Assembly (NCBI RefSeq): GCF_004761865.1
Contig: NZ_SJDM01000003.1
Span: 197,081 to 261,080 of the forward strand
DNA length: 64,000 nt
DNA from: Crenalkalicoccus roseus
GTDB taxonomy: Bacteria > Pseudomonadota > Alphaproteobacteria > Acetobacterales > Acetobacteraceae
Reading direction: 5' to 3'
Position 1 is the stretch's first letter, and each line of letters starts with the position of its first letter. Position numbers and translations under genes: made by a program. Of the stretch, positions 62,710 to 64,000 are shown one piece after another. A model generated the notes under the pieces. That model worked only from the letters and a program-made list of their open reading frames with translations. It did no database searches and was not told the origin of the DNA.

Positions 62710-63800
62710 GCCTTCTCTCCCTCGCGGAGACGCGGATAGGTGGCGAGCGGGTTGTCCCGCATCAGCTTCGGCAGCAGCGCCTCCGGCAGGCCGGGCGGCA
62801 CGGCGGGGTTGGGTTCGCCCGGCTCCGCCGCGACGCCGTCGAACTGCCAGTGCGGCCAGTCGGAGGCCCAGAGCAGCATCTCCTCCGAACGCAGATGGTC
62901 CAGCAGGCGCTGCACCACATCGGCATCATCGGGCGCGTCGAGGGGCTGCACCGTCAGCCGCACCTGATCCCGCACCAGCTCGGCCGGGGGGCGGTCCACC
63001 CAGGGGATCTCGAAGCGCACCCCCTTCCACACCTTCTGCAGCCGCCACAGGAAGGCGGGCAGCCAAGTGACGCCGGATTCCAGCAGCACCACTCTCAGCG
63101 CCGGGAATTTGGTCAGCACCCCTTCCGTAATCAGGCTCGCCAGCGTGCTCTGGAAGGCCTGCTGGTTCGCCGCGTATTCCTCGAAATACCAGGAGGTCCA
63201 GCCGACCGAGGTCTGCGGGTGGCGGTAGGCGCTGCCGGCATGGATGCCGAAGGGCAGGCCGTGGCGCACGCAGGCCTCGTAGACGGGCCAGTAGTGGCGG
63301 CGGCCGAGCGGCGTCTCGCCCATCACCAGAGACAGCACCTGCACGAAGCGGCGGTCCGGCGCCAAGCGCTCGATCTCCGCCACCGCGTGCTCGACATTGT
63401 GCATCGGGATGACGATGGAGGCGCGCAGCCTCTCGTCCCGGTCCAGCCATTCCGCCCGCACCCAGTCGTTCAGCGCGCGGGTGAAGGCGTTGGCCATGTC
63501 CTCGTTGAAGACGAGCTGCACGCCGTAGAGCGGGTTCAGGATGGCGATGTCGGCGCCGAAGCGGTCGAGCGCCTGCGCCCGCAGCAGCTCCACCCGGTCG
63601 GCGCCGCGCCCGTTCGCGCCCCGCCAGTCCGGCCGGATGGTCTTGGGCGCGTGCACCGGCCAGCTCTGGGTGTCGAGGGTGGTGATGCCGCGCTCCACCA
63701 CCTGGTCGGCCCAGAACTGGTCCATGTAGGGGATGAGGACGCGCATCCCCGGCACCATGGGATGGACGTCGCAGTCTATGGCGCGCAGCCCCTCGGCCAT
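62706..63800 (-). CDS. Amidohydrolase 2 (ACMSD-type) family protein
   Basis: 364 residues, a paralogue of the downstream protein, sharing the pattern AIDCDVHPMVPG, HAGSAYRHPQ, LLESGVTWLPAFLWRLQKVWKG and ASDWPHWQFDG. The start at MAEGLRAID follows GGGGAG; longer frames add Arg-rich sequence only. It is divergent from the monooxygenase gene that enters at the right edge, with a 171-base gap holding the promoters. Confidence 0.82.
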   Translation of the reverse strand: MAEGLRAIDCDVHPMVPGMRVLIPYMDQFWADQVVERGITTLDTQSWPVHAPKTIRPDWRGANGRGADRVELLRAQALDRFGADIAILNPLYGVQLVFNEDMANAFTRALNDWVRAEWLDRDERLRASIVIPMHNVEHAVAEIERLAPDRRFVQVLSLVMGETPLGRRHYWPVYEACVRHGLPFGIHAGSAYRHPQTSVGWTSWYFEEYAANQQAFQSTLASLITEGVLTKFPALRVVLLESGVTWLPAFLWRLQKVWKGVRFEIPWVDRPPAELVRDQVRLTVQPLDAPDDADVVQRLLDHLRSEEMLLWASDWPHWQFDGVAAEPGEPNPAVPPGLPEALLPKLMRDNPLATYPRLREGEKA

Positions 63801-63971
63801 TCCCGTCTCCCCGCCCAGCCGGCCGCCCCGGCGCGGCCAGAATGCCATGCCCGGACCGCCTTGCCACCCCTCGAGGGCCGGGCTTCCCCTCCCCGCCCTG
63901 CGGGCCCTATCGTCGCCCGGACAAGGACGGGCCCGGCCACGTCCGGAACGAACAAGCGGCGGAGAACGGCC

Positions 63972-64000
63972 ATGAAGCTGATGTGGTTCCACCTCATGCC
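63972..64000 (+). CDS. Start of an LLM-class (luciferase-like) flavin monooxygenase, partial
   Basis: Only nine full codons are inside the window: MKLMWFHLM followed by a proline codon start. This N-terminus (M-K-x-x-W-F-H-L-M-P) is very typical of luciferase-like flavin-dependent oxidoreductases. GGAGAACGGCC precedes the ATG. Given the divergent Rieske/amidohydrolase genes, it would fit an oxidative catabolic pathway. The call rests on a short stretch. Confidence 0.55.

Overview
The window reads as chromosomal DNA of a very GC-rich alphaproteobacterium. The best guess is a Roseomonas-like member of the Acetobacteraceae. The reasons are the fused ispDF gene, the alphaproteobacterial order dusB(nifR3)-ntrB-ntrC-ntrY-ntrX, the split PurS/PurQ/PurL enzyme with BolA and a CGFS glutaredoxin behind it, the mfd-sdhE/recG pair, an orphan Bug solute receptor and a PhaC-like DUF3141 protein. 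No phage, insertion sequence, CRISPR array, tRNA or rRNA gene was seen. Coding density is high, and most long reading frames opposite the real genes are high-GC shadows.

Layout. 1-3.8 kb: ugpB (start of a glycerol-3-phosphate uptake operon that continues off the left edge), diaminopropionate ammonia-lyase and a D-erythronate dehydrogenase-like gene. 3.8-4.1 kb: the only gene-free stretch above 300 bases, with an AT-rich dyad island. 4.1-12.9 kb: ispDF, then dusB-ntrBC-ntrYX, the nitrogen two-component block. 12.9-17.4 kb: a NDUFAF5-like methyltransferase, a lipoprotein, TerC, purB and a secreted Pro/Tyr-repeat protein. 17.4-23.4 kb: an NRDE protein and the purine operon purC-(orf58)-purS-(orf77)-purQ-purL followed by bolA and grxD. 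23.4-30.5 kb: a glycosyltransferase, a TspO-like membrane protein, an MFS transporter, ygfZ, an isoprenylcysteine methyltransferase-like gene and the DUF3141 protein behind a perfect 19-bp palindrome.

30.5-43.8 kb is an accessory catabolic region: enoyl-CoA hydratase, D-aminoacylase-type amidohydrolase, a TPP enzyme/3-hydroxyacyl-CoA dehydrogenase/SDR operon, a small ferredoxin-fold protein, an orphan Bug receptor, a class V aminotransferase with a MaoC dehydratase, a divergent FAD/Fe-S hydroxyacid dehydrogenase and a DsbA-family protein. 43.9-49.9 kb: mfd and sdhE, with recG divergent. 50-54.9 kb: a Gld-like ABC transporter operon (ATPase, permease, GldG, DUF4340) coupled to a NUDIX hydrolase. 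55.1-57 kb: an iron operon (Fe(III)-binding protein, bacterioferritin-associated ferredoxin, bacterioferritin) under a Fur-like box. 57.1-61 kb: HpaI-type aldolase, kdsA, pyrG and secG. 61.2-64 kb: a Rieske protein and two ACMSD-type amidohydrolases, with a luciferase-like monooxygenase starting at the right edge.

The most notable non-gene signals are a dispersed 43-45 bp hairpin repeat with covarying stems (three copies), the palindrome before the DUF3141 gene, the Fur-like box lying exactly between the -35 and -10 elements of the iron operon, an apparently leaderless dusB promoter, and an NtrX that has lost the sigma54-contact motif present in the neighbouring NtrC.
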